From NCBI RefSeq assembly GCF_000621965.1, contig NZ_KK211376.1, forward strand, positions 60,700 to 114,847: a stretch of 54,148 nt of DNA, written 5' to 3'. This DNA comes from Methanobrevibacter wolinii SH. GTDB taxonomy: Archaea > Methanobacteriota > Methanobacteria > Methanobacteriales > Methanobacteriaceae. This document shows, piece after piece, positions 19,463-29,357 of this stretch (positions are counted from its first letter, which is position 1; the number at the start of each line of letters is the position of its first letter). The notes below the pieces were generated by a model. That model saw only the letters and a list, made by a program, of their open reading frames with translations. It made no database searches and was not told where the DNA came from. The position numbers and the translations under genes are program-made.

Positions 19463-19819
19463 ATGCAATTATTATGGTTTTATGTTGCTGTTGCACTTGC
19501 AATAAGTGATATAGTTCATGGCCAACTAACTTGGAACATTTTTAGTGATTTTTACATTGTATTTGGTGGAATACTTCACCTCACAACAAAAAGTAATGTC
19601 CAAGCATGGTTAGTACATGAATTACTTGAAGCATTATTCCACTTTATTGTAATTTCAATAGTTTTCTTAAATATTGAAATTGGATTTTTAGCAGCATTAA
19701 TACATTTATTTATTGATTTAACCCATTCAATATTTATTAGAGGTATGGGCACTGTTGAACATAGAGCTTTACACTTTGTAATAGAATCATTATTCTTCAT
19801 CTTAATATTTGGTTTCTAA
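19463..19819 (+). CDS. Small His-rich integral membrane protein
   Basis: 118 aa, with GGAG seven bases before the ATG. Three or four hydrophobic helices are visible (about 3-17, 27-41, 57-85, 105-118). Eight His are spread through it, several within or next to the helices (VHGQ, ILHLTT, VHELLEALFHF, ALIHLFIDLTHS, EHRALHF), together with Glu and Asp residues. Such patterns are seen in membrane metal-binding or metal-dependent proteins, but I do not recognise the family. It precedes pheT by 185 bp on the same strand. Function unknown. Confidence 0.75.
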   Translation: MQLLWFYVAVALAISDIVHGQLTWNIFSDFYIVFGGILHLTTKSNVQAWLVHELLEALFHFIVISIVFLNIEIGFLAALIHLFIDLTHSIFIRGMGTVEHRALHFVIESLFFILIFGF

Positions 19820-20004
19820 AACCAATACATTAAAAACTTTTAACTAATAAAAATTATATGTTTTCTATAAAATCAGTAATTAATAAAAATTTACTAAAAC
19901 ATAGAATTTTAAAAATTATTTCTTAATAAAAATAAGTTCTTTAATAATACTTATTTTAATTTTAAAAGTTTAATTATCAAAAATTACAATTGGAGATAAT
20001 ATTA

Positions 20005-21663
20005 ATGCCAGTTATTACATTCGAATATCAAGATTTAAAAGATTTAGGAATTAATTTAGAACAAGAAAAACTTATTAATATTTTACCTATGATGGGTAGT
20101 GATATTGAAGACTTTAATGATAAAGAAATTAAAGTTGAATTTTTCCCAAATCGTCCAGATAACCTTTCAATAGAAGGAGTTTCAAGATCACTTAAAGGAT
20201 TCCTATCACAAGAAACTGGACTTCCAAATTATACTGTAGAACCTTCTGGAGAAAAAGTATATATTTCAAAAGAAGTTGAAAAAATAAGACCATATATTGC
20301 TTTTGCTAAAATTGAAAATGTAGATTTTACAGGAAATAAAATTAAATATATTATGGATTTCCAAGAAAACCTTCATTGGGTAATTGGTCGTGACAGGAAA
20401 AAAGTAGCAATAGGTATCCACAATGCAGATGTAGTATCTGGAGATTATAAATATATTGCAACATCTAAAGATGAACATTCATTTATACCTCTTGAGATGG
20501 ATAAAGAACTTAGTCCTAAAGAAATCTTAAAAGAACATGATAAAGGTAAAAAATATGCACATCTTCTTGAAGGATTTGATAAATATCCAATGATTCTTGA
20601 TAATAATAATCAAACTATGAGTATGCCTCCAATTATTAATAGTGAACTTACAAAACTTACTGAAGATACTAATACTGTTATTGTAGATGTAACTGGTACA
20701 GATAAAAAAGCAGTAGAACAATCATTAAACATCATTTGTTCTTCATTTGCAGAAGTTGGAGGAAAAGTTAAAAGTATGGAAATGGTTTATGAAGATAAAA
20801 CAATAACAACTCCTGATTTAAGTCCAAAAGAATCATTAGTACATGTTAATAAAACCAATGAACTTATTGGTGGAACTTGCCTTGATGCAAAAGAAGTAAA
20901 AAGATTACTTGAAAAAGCAAGATTTGGTGCAGAGATATTAAATGATAATGAAATTAAGGTTCAAATTCCACCATTTAGAATAGATATTTTACATGAAGTA
21001 GATATTATTGAAAATATTGCTATCCAATATTGTATTAAAAAAATACCAAGTACACTTCCAGATATCAACACAGTAGCATATGAACATGATTGGTTTAAAT
21101 CTGAAAAAACTATTCGTGAACTTATGATAGGTCTTGGATTTGATGAAATAATGAGTTTAATGCTTACTAATGAAGAATCACATTATAAAAAAATGTTACA
21201 AAAAGAAACAGAACATGTTCAAGTTGCAAGACCAATTAGTGTTGAAGGAACTATGATACGAACTAGTCTTCTTAATGCATTAATGGAATTCTTAGAAGAT
21301 AATAAAGCAGAAGATTTACCTCAAAAATTATTTGAAATTGGTGATGTAATATACCTTGATGATTCAAGTGAATTTAATACACACTTAGGTAAAAAATTAG
21401 CAGCAGTAGTCTGCCACTCCAATGCTAACTTTACTGAGATTAAATCTATAACTGATAGTGTATTATCTAACCTTGGATATACAATGGAAATTTCTGAATC
21501 AGATAATCCAAGTTTTATTAAAGGAAGAGTAGCTTCAGTTAAAGGAAGTTCTAAACATGGAGATATTGAAGGTGTATTTGGTGAAATTTCACCAGAAGTT
21601 ATTACAAACTTCAATTTAGAATATCCAGTAATTGCTTTTGAAATTGAATTCTTAAGAGATTAA
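20005..21663 (+). CDS. pheT: Phenylalanyl-tRNA synthetase beta subunit (archaeal type)
   Basis: 552 aa from the ATG nine bases after GGAG; an in-frame TTG 15 bp upstream overlaps that ribosome binding site. The sequence begins MPVITFEYQDLKDLG and contains the B3/B4 editing domain (about 80-270) and a B5 domain with IPPFRIDILHEVDIIENIAI. The C-terminal catalytic-like domain contains LFEIGDVIYLD. It is the short archaeal/eukaryotic form, lacking the bacterial N-terminal tRNA-binding domain and C-terminal anticodon-binding domain. It pairs with PheS, which is not in this window. Confidence 0.93.
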   Translation: MPVITFEYQDLKDLGINLEQEKLINILPMMGSDIEDFNDKEIKVEFFPNRPDNLSIEGVSRSLKGFLSQETGLPNYTVEPSGEKVYISKEVEKIRPYIAFAKIENVDFTGNKIKYIMDFQENLHWVIGRDRKKVAIGIHNADVVSGDYKYIATSKDEHSFIPLEMDKELSPKEILKEHDKGKKYAHLLEGFDKYPMILDNNNQTMSMPPIINSELTKLTEDTNTVIVDVTGTDKKAVEQSLNIICSSFAEVGGKVKSMEMVYEDKTITTPDLSPKESLVHVNKTNELIGGTCLDAKEVKRLLEKARFGAEILNDNEIKVQIPPFRIDILHEVDIIENIAIQYCIKKIPSTLPDINTVAYEHDWFKSEKTIRELMIGLGFDEIMSLMLTNEESHYKKMLQKETEHVQVARPISVEGTMIRTSLLNALMEFLEDNKAEDLPQKLFEIGDVIYLDDSSEFNTHLGKKLAAVVCHSNANFTEIKSITDSVLSNLGYTMEISESDNPSFIKGRVASVKGSSKHGDIEGVFGEISPEVITNFNLEYPVIAFEIEFLRD

Positions 21664-21844
21664 TTAATCTCCTTTAATTTTTAATTTTAAAAACTTATTT
21701 ATTTAAATTACCTAATTTTATTATTTAATTTTAAAATACAATATTCATTAAATACTCATTTTATTTACTAATTTTAAAAAACGATATAAAAAAAACTAAA
21801 AATTTAGAAATATAAAAAATAAAAAAAGAAAAATAAATTTTTAA

Positions 21845-23677
21845 TTAATAATCATCATTATCATCATCTTTGTTTCTACGTTTATATCCAATAACAAATA
21901 ATAACATTAAAGCGAAAATAGCTAATACTGCAAGGTTACGTGTGTTATCTGAAGATAATTTACTTGCAGCTTTTTGAGTAGCAATTTCATATGCTTTAGG
22001 AGAACTAGCAGAACCTTGACTTACAGTAGATCCTCCTTGACCATTTTCTCCAGCAGTACCAAGTCCATTATTTGAAGTTCCACTATAAGCACCAGAAGAA
22101 ACACCAGTACCATTTACTTTAGTATTACTATTACCAGCACCAAATAAAGAACCTAAACCAGAACCTTTACCTGAATTTTTATTAGCAAGAGATGCAATAA
22201 TACTATTACTGGTTTTATTTAAAGATCCTCCACCATTAACAAGATTATTTTTATCTAATTTTGAATCACCAGAACCTTGTGATTGTTTTGAATTATCTTG
22301 TCCTGATTTATCAGAATTTAAAGCTTTTACAATACCTTCAAATAATGTTCTACCATTACTAACAATTTTAACATTAGAACCATCTTTTCCAGCATTAATA
22401 ACAACTTTTCCATTTTGATAAGATGCAGAACCTACATTATTACCATCTACTGATACTTGATCTATATTAAAATCTCCTGCTTCAACAACATTACCATTTT
22501 TATCATATAATTTACCAATAATTTGGTTTCCTTTTTGAGTAAATCCTAATCTTAAATAACCAGTATTTTCCCAACCAAGTTCACCACCAAGTAAAAATGG
22601 ACATAAATGTGCTCTAGCTAAACTACCATCATTAGTAACATAATAATTATCACCTAATTTAAATATTGGTAAAGTCATATGGTTTTTAGCATCAAATTGA
22701 GCATTAAAGCCCATAGTATTGTATCCAATATATATTCCAGTATCTTTAGTACTAGATTTATAACTATCACCAAATAATACACCCATTCCAGTCATATCAT
22801 AATCATACCTAGCTTTAGGACTCATTCTTGCTCCAGTAATAGTATTTTTAGTAACTTTATCCATATGAGAAGTAGAATTAATAAAAAGATTATTAATATT
22901 ATTTCTTAAATGATTGTGAATAATAGTATTATTATTAGTAATACCTGCTAATTCAATACCATTTAAATCATTATTAGAAAAATCATTATATCCAATATAA
23001 GAATTTTCAATATTAAAGAAATAAACACCATCTTCACCATTATGTGAAGCACTATTATTTTTAAAAGTGGTTGAATGAGTATTATATGCACTTATACCAT
23101 TAATCTGAACTTTAGAAATATTATTTGATAAAATTTTAGACTTTTTAGTATTATTTATATAAATACCATTTTTTCCACTAGAAATTGTGTTATTCTCAAT
23201 ATTTAAATTATTAGCACCATTAACTATAATCTGATAATCAGGATTACCTGTTAATGTAAAACCTTTAAGAGTAGAACCAGAACTATTAGATGTAAAATAA
23301 AAACCAAAACTGTTTTTTATATTAAGTGATTTAGCCCTATTAGAAATAATATTAGAACTTTCTAATACAGTTCTAACTGTAGTAATAATGTTTAATTTTT
23401 TATTTATTATTAAAGACACATTATTATATTTTTTACTGTTGAATTTTACAGTATCTCCATTATTTGCATTATCAATAACACTTTGAATCTCATTATTAGA
23501 CATATTTGATGTTACAATATGAGTATAAGATGTGTTATTTAGATAAGTATTTGTAGAGTTATTACTAGCTGCAGATACAGATGTAATTAAACAAAAACTT
23601 AAAATAATAACCAATGATATTATGATTATATTCATAAAAATATGAGCATTAAAAGATTTTTCCTTAGTTAAATCCAT
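21845..23677 (-). CDS. Surface adhesin-like protein (beta-helix, C-terminal membrane anchor)
   Basis: 610 aa. A signal/anchor helix lies at about 14-36 (ending SVSAAS). Residues ~60-290 form a right-handed parallel beta-helix of the NosD/pectate-lyase type, with many Asn-rich turns (NNTISSGKNGIYINN and similar). A region with MTGMGVLFGD and GIYIGYNT follows. Residues ~450-570 are a Ser/Gly/Asn-rich linker, probably exposed. The C-terminus has a transmembrane segment (LAVLAIFALMLLFVIGY) and a charged KRRNKDDDNDDY tail facing the cytoplasm. Adhesin-like proteins of this build are typical of gut Methanobacteriales. It is divergent from a second such protein. The ATG at 23677 is preferred over a TTG three codons upstream. 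Confidence 0.85.
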   Translation of the reverse strand: MDLTKEKSFNAHIFMNIIIISLVIILSFCLITSVSAASNNSTNTYLNNTSYTHIVTSNMSNNEIQSVIDNANNGDTVKFNSKKYNNVSLIINKKLNIITTVRTVLESSNIISNRAKSLNIKNSFGFYFTSNSSGSTLKGFTLTGNPDYQIIVNGANNLNIENNTISSGKNGIYINNTKKSKILSNNISKVQINGISAYNTHSTTFKNNSASHNGEDGVYFFNIENSYIGYNDFSNNDLNGIELAGITNNNTIIHNHLRNNINNLFINSTSHMDKVTKNTITGARMSPKARYDYDMTGMGVLFGDSYKSSTKDTGIYIGYNTMGFNAQFDAKNHMTLPIFKLGDNYYVTNDGSLARAHLCPFLLGGELGWENTGYLRLGFTQKGNQIIGKLYDKNGNVVEAGDFNIDQVSVDGNNVGSASYQNGKVVINAGKDGSNVKIVSNGRTLFEGIVKALNSDKSGQDNSKQSQGSGDSKLDKNNLVNGGGSLNKTSNSIIASLANKNSGKGSGLGSLFGAGNSNTKVNGTGVSSGAYSGTSNNGLGTAGENGQGGSTVSQGSASSPKAYEIATQKAASKLSSDNTRNLAVLAIFALMLLFVIGYKRRNKDDDNDDY

Positions 23678-24443
23678 AATAACCAACTGTAAATTTAATG
23701 TATTTTATTAAATATCACGATATTAAATTTTAAATACTACTATAAACTATTAAAAAATAATTAATAGAGTTATTAATAATATTAAAAATTATTTTTTAAA
23801 TTTAAATAAAAAATAATCATATTTAATTAAATTTAAAATATAAAATATCGTATTTATCCATAAAATACAATATAATTAAAATTTATTAAATTAGAATTAT
23901 GATATGAAAATAAATATAAATGGACCTATTTATTCCCACTAAAATTAATAAACAAATTTTAATTATTATGATATATAGAAAAAAGAATATATAAATTTTA
24001 TTATAAAAGTAATAAAAAAGATTTTTTAAAAATATAAAGATTGTTAATATATTTATAATAATTAAAAATACAGAGAAAGTGATTAAATATAATTCTAAAA
24101 ATTTTAAAGTAAAAAGATTTTTATATTATGAAAAATTTATAGAATAACATTAAATGTAATTCGATATATAAATTTTAATAAACAAATAGATTATATTAAT
24201 TATTTAGACAAGTAAATAATAATATAACGATTTATAATTTAATTAAAATTTTATTTTAGTATAAAATATAATTTAACATAAATTTATCCAATTATTTTAA
24301 TAAATATATTCCTATATACCATTATATTAAAAAATAAAACTTTTAAATTAATAGATAAATATAAATTTTGTTTAAATCATTTTATACTAAAAAATCATTA
24401 CATTTAATAAATAAAATTAATTTTATACGAATAAGGTGTAATA
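23678..24443. other. Long AT-rich divergent spacer between adhesin-like genes
   Basis: About 765 bp of extreme AT content between two divergent surface-protein genes. It holds promoters for both and the AATATC-AC-GATATT dyad listed separately. A related AATATCG…TATTT string occurs at 23844. No gene or RNA is recognised. Confidence 0.5.
23711..23724. promoter_or_regulatory. Dyad AATATC-N2-GATATT at the minus-strand adhesin promoter
   Basis: A perfect 6+6 inverted repeat around AC, 34-47 bp before the start codon of the adhesin-like gene. A TATA-like AGTTTATAG lies some 20 bp further upstream, which puts the dyad near the transcription start. This is a typical repressor position, but no regulator is identified. 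Confidence 0.4.
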
Positions 24444-26165
24444 ATGAAAAATAGTAAAAAAATTATTTTTTCTGTATTAATTTTATTTGTTATCATAACT
24501 ATTGGATGTGTAAGTGCTGCAACATCAAGTAATGATACAACAATTAGTGATTCTAATTCTTTAAGTGTTCAAAATATAGATAACTCTTCAAGTATTGTAA
24601 CTGATGATAACACTAAGACAGCAACAACAATTAATATTGATAACTCTATGAGTAATACAGATATACAAGGTAAAATAGATAATGCAAAAGATGGAGATAT
24701 CATTAATTTTGCTAATGGAACTTATGAAAATACAAATTTAGTTATAAATAAAACTCTTACATTAAATGGTAATGGTGCTACATTAACGGGAGTACCTACA
24801 AAAGGCAGAAGTTCAATTGTAAATCCTGCAGGTACATATAATGGAATTTTTTATATTGAAAATTGTAATAATACTATAATCAATGGATTTAATTTTGTTG
24901 TAGATAATTCAAAATTAAGTACAAGTACTAAAACTAATAATGATGGTGGAATAATTGCTAGTACTCAATCAAATGTAATTATATACAATACCACTAATGT
25001 TAAATTTATAAATAACACAGTTAGTGGTGGAAGATATGGAATATTTGTAACTAGTGCATTTAGTGCTCCTAACCACAATACTACAGTTGAAAATAACACA
25101 GTTTCAAATGTTTTAGATGGTGGAATTGAATCATTTGGTTCTGCTAATACCTTAATTAAAAACAACATAATAATTAACCCATACAACCATGGTATTGATG
25201 TAAGACATGGAACTGGACCTAATTGTATAGTTATTAATAATACAGTATACAATGCTCAGGAAGGTATTTACTTAATGCATTCTCGTGGTCATATCTGTGA
25301 AAATAATACATTAAATCATTGTTCAATTGGAATTACTTGTTTTGGATCAGCTGATATTAAAAGTAATTATAATAATTTTACAAACAACACAATGATTGGA
25401 TATATGCTTGCTAGTGGATACTCTAATATTACTATTGGCGGAAATGATGACTTTAGTGGATTAAAATTTATACCTATGCCACCAACATTTACATATAAAA
25501 TTGTAACTGGTGATTCAACAACTATAAACAGTAATAATGGAACATTTAGTGATAGTGAATATAATACTAAATTAAACACTACCATTGTTGCACCAAAAGA
25601 ATTCAATCAAACTGCTGTTGACTTCTATAGTGGTGAAAGAGGAGGATACTTCAGTGTTACTCTTAAAGATCAAAACAATAAAACTTTAGGAAATAAACCT
25701 GTTCAAATTGGATTTAATGGTGTAGTATATAATTTAACTACTGATGCAAATGGTGTTGCAAGATTACAAATTAACCTTGCTTGGGCTGGAGATTATACCT
25801 TTGCAATATCTTATTTAGGTGACGACCAATACAATGGTAGTTTTGTTGTTTCAAAAATACATATTGATAAAAAAGCAGTATCTTTAACTGTTCCATACAA
25901 ACAATACAAATTAAGTGCAAAATCCAAAGTAATATCTATTTCATTAAAAGCTACAAATATTAATAAAAAATATGTAAATGTAGCAAATAAAAAAGTTACT
26001 ATAACTGTAAATGGAAAAACTTATACTGGAAAAACTAATTCAAATGGTGTTGCAAGTGTTAAAGTTTCAATAAATAAAAGAGGAACATATACTGTAACCA
26101 CTAAATTTGTTGGTACTGGTGCTTACCCAGATAAAACAACTACTTCAAAAATTAGAATATACTAA
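24444..26165 (+). CDS. Secreted adhesin-like protein: beta-helix plus two Ig-like domains
   Basis: 573 aa, AAGGTG before the ATG. The signal peptide is MKNSKKIIFSVLILFVIITIGC…SAA, with cleavage likely near 26. Residues ~45-340 are a right-handed parallel beta-helix (NNTVSGGRYGIFV, IENCNNTIINGFNF, GIDVRHGTG). Two Ig-like/Big_1-type beta-sandwich repeats follow at about 390-475 and 480-573, each with the …T(D/N)xNGVA… strand pattern. There is no C-terminal membrane helix, so it is probably secreted or bound to pseudomurein or another partner. It is divergent from the membrane-anchored adhesin at 21845. A strong stem-loop follows the stop. Confidence 0.85.
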   Translation: MKNSKKIIFSVLILFVIITIGCVSAATSSNDTTISDSNSLSVQNIDNSSSIVTDDNTKTATTINIDNSMSNTDIQGKIDNAKDGDIINFANGTYENTNLVINKTLTLNGNGATLTGVPTKGRSSIVNPAGTYNGIFYIENCNNTIINGFNFVVDNSKLSTSTKTNNDGGIIASTQSNVIIYNTTNVKFINNTVSGGRYGIFVTSAFSAPNHNTTVENNTVSNVLDGGIESFGSANTLIKNNIIINPYNHGIDVRHGTGPNCIVINNTVYNAQEGIYLMHSRGHICENNTLNHCSIGITCFGSADIKSNYNNFTNNTMIGYMLASGYSNITIGGNDDFSGLKFIPMPPTFTYKIVTGDSTTINSNNGTFSDSEYNTKLNTTIVAPKEFNQTAVDFYSGERGGYFSVTLKDQNNKTLGNKPVQIGFNGVVYNLTTDANGVARLQINLAWAGDYTFAISYLGDDQYNGSFVVSKIHIDKKAVSLTVPYKQYKLSAKSKVISISLKATNINKKYVNVANKKVTITVNGKTYTGKTNSNGVASVKVSINKRGTYTVTTKFVGTGAYPDKTTTSKIRIY

Positions 26166-26177
26166 ATAAACATTTAA

Positions 26178-26235
26178 GATAAGCTTAAATTATTAATAAA
26201 TAATTTAACTTATCATATTTTAATATTTTTATTAT
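26178..26235 (+). terminator. Strong stem-loop and T-rich tail after the adhesin-like gene
   Basis: GATAAG-(C)-TTAAATTATT pairs with AATAATTTAA-CTTATC (26178-26214), a 16-bp stem with one bulged base and a 4-nt loop, 13 bp after the stop codon. It is followed by T-rich sequence. The remaining spacer to 26523 is AT-rich and empty. Confidence 0.7.
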
Positions 26236-26523
26236 TTTTAGAAATTATTAAATTTAAGAATCAAATAATATTTAGAAAAAATACTAATTTTATATAATAA
26301 ATTAAAATAATATTATTCAATCATTTAAATACTATATAAATTAAAAGTAAAATTATTCAACTTTAAATAGTATATCAAAAATAAGACAAATAAAATATAA
26401 ATTAAAAAAATAAGAATATTCAATCACTTAAATCAAAACTAATAAATAAAAAATATAAATTAGAATAAACTATAAAAATACTATTTTTAAAATTCAAAAT
26501 ATAATTTAATAAAAATAATTAAA

Positions 26524-26934
26524 TTATTCACCAATTATTGTTAAATCAATTTTTCTTCTAGAACGAGGGCCATCAAGTTCAATAAAAAATACAGATTGCC
26601 ATGTTCCAAGATCCATTTTTCCCTCTTTAATTGGAACAGTCTCTGAAGGACTTAATAATAAAGATTTAAGATGAGAATCTGCATTATGATCTATAACATC
26701 ATGACTATAACCATTACCTTCAGGAATTAAATCATATAAAATATTTTGAATATCTGTACCTAAACCTGCTTCATTCTCATTAATAACAATTGCAGAAGTT
26801 GTATGTTTTGTAAATATATTAATTATCCCAGAATCAATAGCATGATTTCTAATTTTATCATTAATATAAGGACTTATATCTATAATTTGAAATTTACATC
26901 TGGAATTAATAATTAATCCATCTTTTATAATCAT
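26524..26934 (-). CDS. YjbQ/UPF0047 family protein
   Basis: 136 aa from the ATG that follows GGTGTTAAT; an ATG eight codons upstream lacks a ribosome binding site. It shows the family's TKHTTSAIVINENEAGLGTDI near residue 42, the HNADSHLKSLLLSPSETVPI block near 83-102 and LGTWQSVFFIELDGPRSRR near the end. The family is widespread; some members show weak thiamine-phosphate-synthase activity, but the physiological role is unsettled. It may be co-transcribed with the flavoprotein gene lying just upstream of it? The flavoprotein ends 52 bp after this gene's region on the same strand (27010), so the two could share a transcript. Confidence 0.88.
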   Translation of the reverse strand: MIIKDGLIINSRCKFQIIDISPYINDKIRNHAIDSGIINIFTKHTTSAIVINENEAGLGTDIQNILYDLIPEGNGYSHDVIDHNADSHLKSLLLSPSETVPIKEGKMDLGTWQSVFFIELDGPRSRRKIDLTIIGE

Positions 26935-27009
26935 ATTAACACCAATAATTATAGTCATTAAAAATAATAAAATTAGTAAAATTAAATTACTAATTTAAAA
27001 CTAAATACA

Positions 27010-27552
27010 TTATAAATTACTACCTATTTCTTTAGCTTTAGACATAACATCATCTAAATCTTTTACAGCACCTTGTTCTTCAAGTCCTCCAATAGAAATA
27101 GTATCAACAATATCAAATCCCATATGTCCAAATGGAGATTTTTTAGTAAGATCAATATATTCTTCATAGGTTCCAGTAGGAGCACCATGAGTAAAGATTA
27201 AAACTGCTTTTTTACCTTCAAAAGTTTTTTGTGGATTTCTACTTACTGAATAAAATCTATCTGTAAACAATTTACCTTGAGCAGTCATTTGACCATAATA
27301 AATTGGAGTTGAAAATACTAGAACATCTGCATCTAAACTAGCATTAAGAAGTTCATTACAATCATCATCAGTAACACAGTCAACACCATCACCACATGAG
27401 CAACATGCATGACAAGGTTCAATTTTATAATCATCTAAGTAATATTTAGTAGTTTCTGCACCATTTTCTTCAGCAGCTTTTAAAACTTCATCCATTAAAA
27501 TATCACAGTTTCCATTTTTCCTTGGACTAGCTTGAATACCAATAACTTTCAT
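27010..27552 (-). CDS. Iron-sulfur flavoprotein / NADPH-dependent FMN reductase family
   Basis: 180 aa flavodoxin-fold protein. The FMN phosphate loop is ASPRKNGNCDILM at about 8-20; a cluster of cysteines at about 47-59 (CHACCSCGDGVDC) resembles the compact [4Fe-4S] motif of methanogen iron-sulfur flavoproteins; STPIYYGQMTAQGKLFTDR is the second flavin loop. Such proteins handle electrons from ferredoxin to O2, peroxide or other acceptors. GGAG lies ten bases before the ATG. Upstream of yjbQ in the same direction. The partner is unknown. Confidence 0.85.
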   Translation of the reverse strand: MKVIGIQASPRKNGNCDILMDEVLKAAEENGAETTKYYLDDYKIEPCHACCSCGDGVDCVTDDDCNELLNASLDADVLVFSTPIYYGQMTAQGKLFTDRFYSVSRNPQKTFEGKKAVLIFTHGAPTGTYEEYIDLTKKSPFGHMGFDIVDTISIGGLEEQGAVKDLDDVMSKAKEIGSNL

Positions 27553-27774
27553 AAATACACACTCCTAACCATTTTAAATAATATAATAATTAAATTATAT
27601 TATCATTAATAATATATAATTAATCTAAAATAAATAATTAATTCAAAAATTTAAATGTTTTAATAAATAATGATATTTATAATACAAGATTAAAATTTAA
27701 ATAAATGATTTTAGAAAAAAATCTCAATAAAAATAGTTTAAAATAATGTAAAATAGAGAAAAAATAGAAATTAT

Positions 27775-27804
27775 AAAAAATAAATTAGTTAAAAAACTAA
27801 TTTA
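27775..27804 (-). terminator. Hairpin terminator after mch
   Basis: TAAATTAGTT and AACTAATTTA form a perfect 10-bp stem with an AAAA/TTTT loop. On the minus strand it is followed by a run of T residues, about 18 bp after the mch stop. Confidence 0.7.
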
Positions 27805-27821
27805 TTGAATTAGTAAAAAAC

Positions 27822-28793
27822 TTAGTTATCTACACCAAAGGATTTTTTAAGTAATTCTGCGTTAACAAATCCTTCTTTATAAGTTTTACCAGTAGTTAAA
27901 TCATTAATTACTACTTCAGCAGGTGCAAACATTCCTTTATCGATTTTATAGAAGTCAAATCCTGCTTCTTTAAAGGTATCAAAGAATGGTTTTCCATATC
28001 CATCAGCTGCAGATGATGGAATTTGTTTTGCAACAGCTTCAATATCGTCTCCTTCTTCAGATTCAATATAGTAATAAGTTCTTCCACCGAATAAAACTGC
28101 ATCATTTGTTTTACCCATAGCTTTTAATCCATCTGGATCTACAGGTGCAATAGGTGCAATTCCAGCTGCATGTTTAACTTTTTTAACATCAAATTTAATG
28201 AATTCTAACATTTTATAAGTTCCATTTTCAACAACTCTTCCAGCAATTTGAATAGAACCAACGAGAGAAGAAGTAGGAGCAACAAGTAAATAAACATTTG
28301 CTACATCTACACCACATTCATCTGCAATATATTGAGCAACATCTTCACCAGGTAAGACATCAGCTTCTAAAGTTAAAATAGCTAAATCTGCTTCTTCATC
28401 TTTATAATCAATTTCATCATAAGTTTCTGCAGGTTTAAGAGATAATGCTCTTGCAGGACCTGAACCTAATGCAAAGAAATCTCCAACAGATACAGACCAT
28501 CCTGCTTTTTGAGAACCTAAAGTTGAGATAGATGGGAAGTCAGTTTTGATTTTTACAGAAGGAAGTGCAAATTTTTCACTTAAATCACCAGGAATAGAAA
28601 TACCTACATCAGCAAGTCCACCAAGACATACTTTAGTATATAATTCACCTGCTTTAAAGCTTCCTTCAACATTTACACCACAATCAAGAATTGTAGCACC
28701 ATTATCTAATTTAGAAACAGCAATTTTTAAAGCATCTGCTTTATCAATCATTTCATCTACAGTTTTTTTAGCTTCTAAGTTAACACTAACCAT
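27822..28793 (-). CDS. mch: Methenyltetrahydromethanopterin cyclohydrolase
   Basis: 323 aa. Interconverts 5,10-methenyl-H4MPT and 5-formyl-H4MPT in the one-carbon pathway of methanogenesis. The whole sequence is characteristic: MVSVNLEAKKTVDEM, the GSGPARALS segment near residue 118, KHAAGIAPIAPVDPDG, and the C-terminal FGGRTYYY. Length is normal. GAGGT precedes the ATG. This gene is the strongest marker that the window comes from a methanogen. Monocistronic, with a terminator hairpin. Confidence 0.97.
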   Translation of the reverse strand: MVSVNLEAKKTVDEMIDKADALKIAVSKLDNGATILDCGVNVEGSFKAGELYTKVCLGGLADVGISIPGDLSEKFALPSVKIKTDFPSISTLGSQKAGWSVSVGDFFALGSGPARALSLKPAETYDEIDYKDEEADLAILTLEADVLPGEDVAQYIADECGVDVANVYLLVAPTSSLVGSIQIAGRVVENGTYKMLEFIKFDVKKVKHAAGIAPIAPVDPDGLKAMGKTNDAVLFGGRTYYYIESEEGDDIEAVAKQIPSSAADGYGKPFFDTFKEAGFDFYKIDKGMFAPAEVVINDLTTGKTYKEGFVNAELLKKSFGVDN

Positions 28794-28956
28794 TATTTAA
28801 CCTCAAAAAATATTTTTGATTAATTCATATTTGAGCTTATAAGATTAAAATTCAATTTTTAAAATCAATTGATAAGTATAAGCTAACTATTAATAAATTA
28901 TTAAAACATTATATTTAAAATTTTATAAGTGATTTTCTAAAAATATAAAAAAAATT

Positions 28957-29062
28957 TATGTATTTGAAATCTTATTTTTTATAAAAACTTAAACATAGTT
29001 AATACTTGAAAATCAATTTTAAGAAAGTTTATTCAAAAGATTTTGAGGATTTCAACAAAGCC
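28957..29062. repeat. Dispersed ~105-bp element (copy C)
   Basis: Same order of blocks as copy A: …TTTTTTATAAAAAC, TACTTGAAAATCAATTTTAAG, and a right end GGATTTCAACAAAGCC. The left end (TATTTGAAATC) is altered. It lies in the divergent spacer between mch and the disulfide-reductase-like gene; the rest of 28794-29357 is AT-rich and empty. Confidence 0.6.
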
Positions 29063-29357
29063 AAAAAATGAATAAAATTTTATTAAAAAAATGAAGGTAA
29101 TTTAAAAAAATAAAAGAATAAATATTTTTAAAAACTCTAAAAAAAATTTATAAAAATAGAAAAAACACTATAAAAATTAATAAAAAATTTAAAAAGAATA
29201 TATTAAATTAAAAATATTAAAACACCTAATAAAAAATAAGATAAAATGAATTTAATAGTAAAAAAACTAAATAAATAATAATAGTTATATAATATAATCC
29301 ATATAGAAACTAATATAATAAACTAGTTTTATTTAATTATTAAAGGATGTAAGAAGA

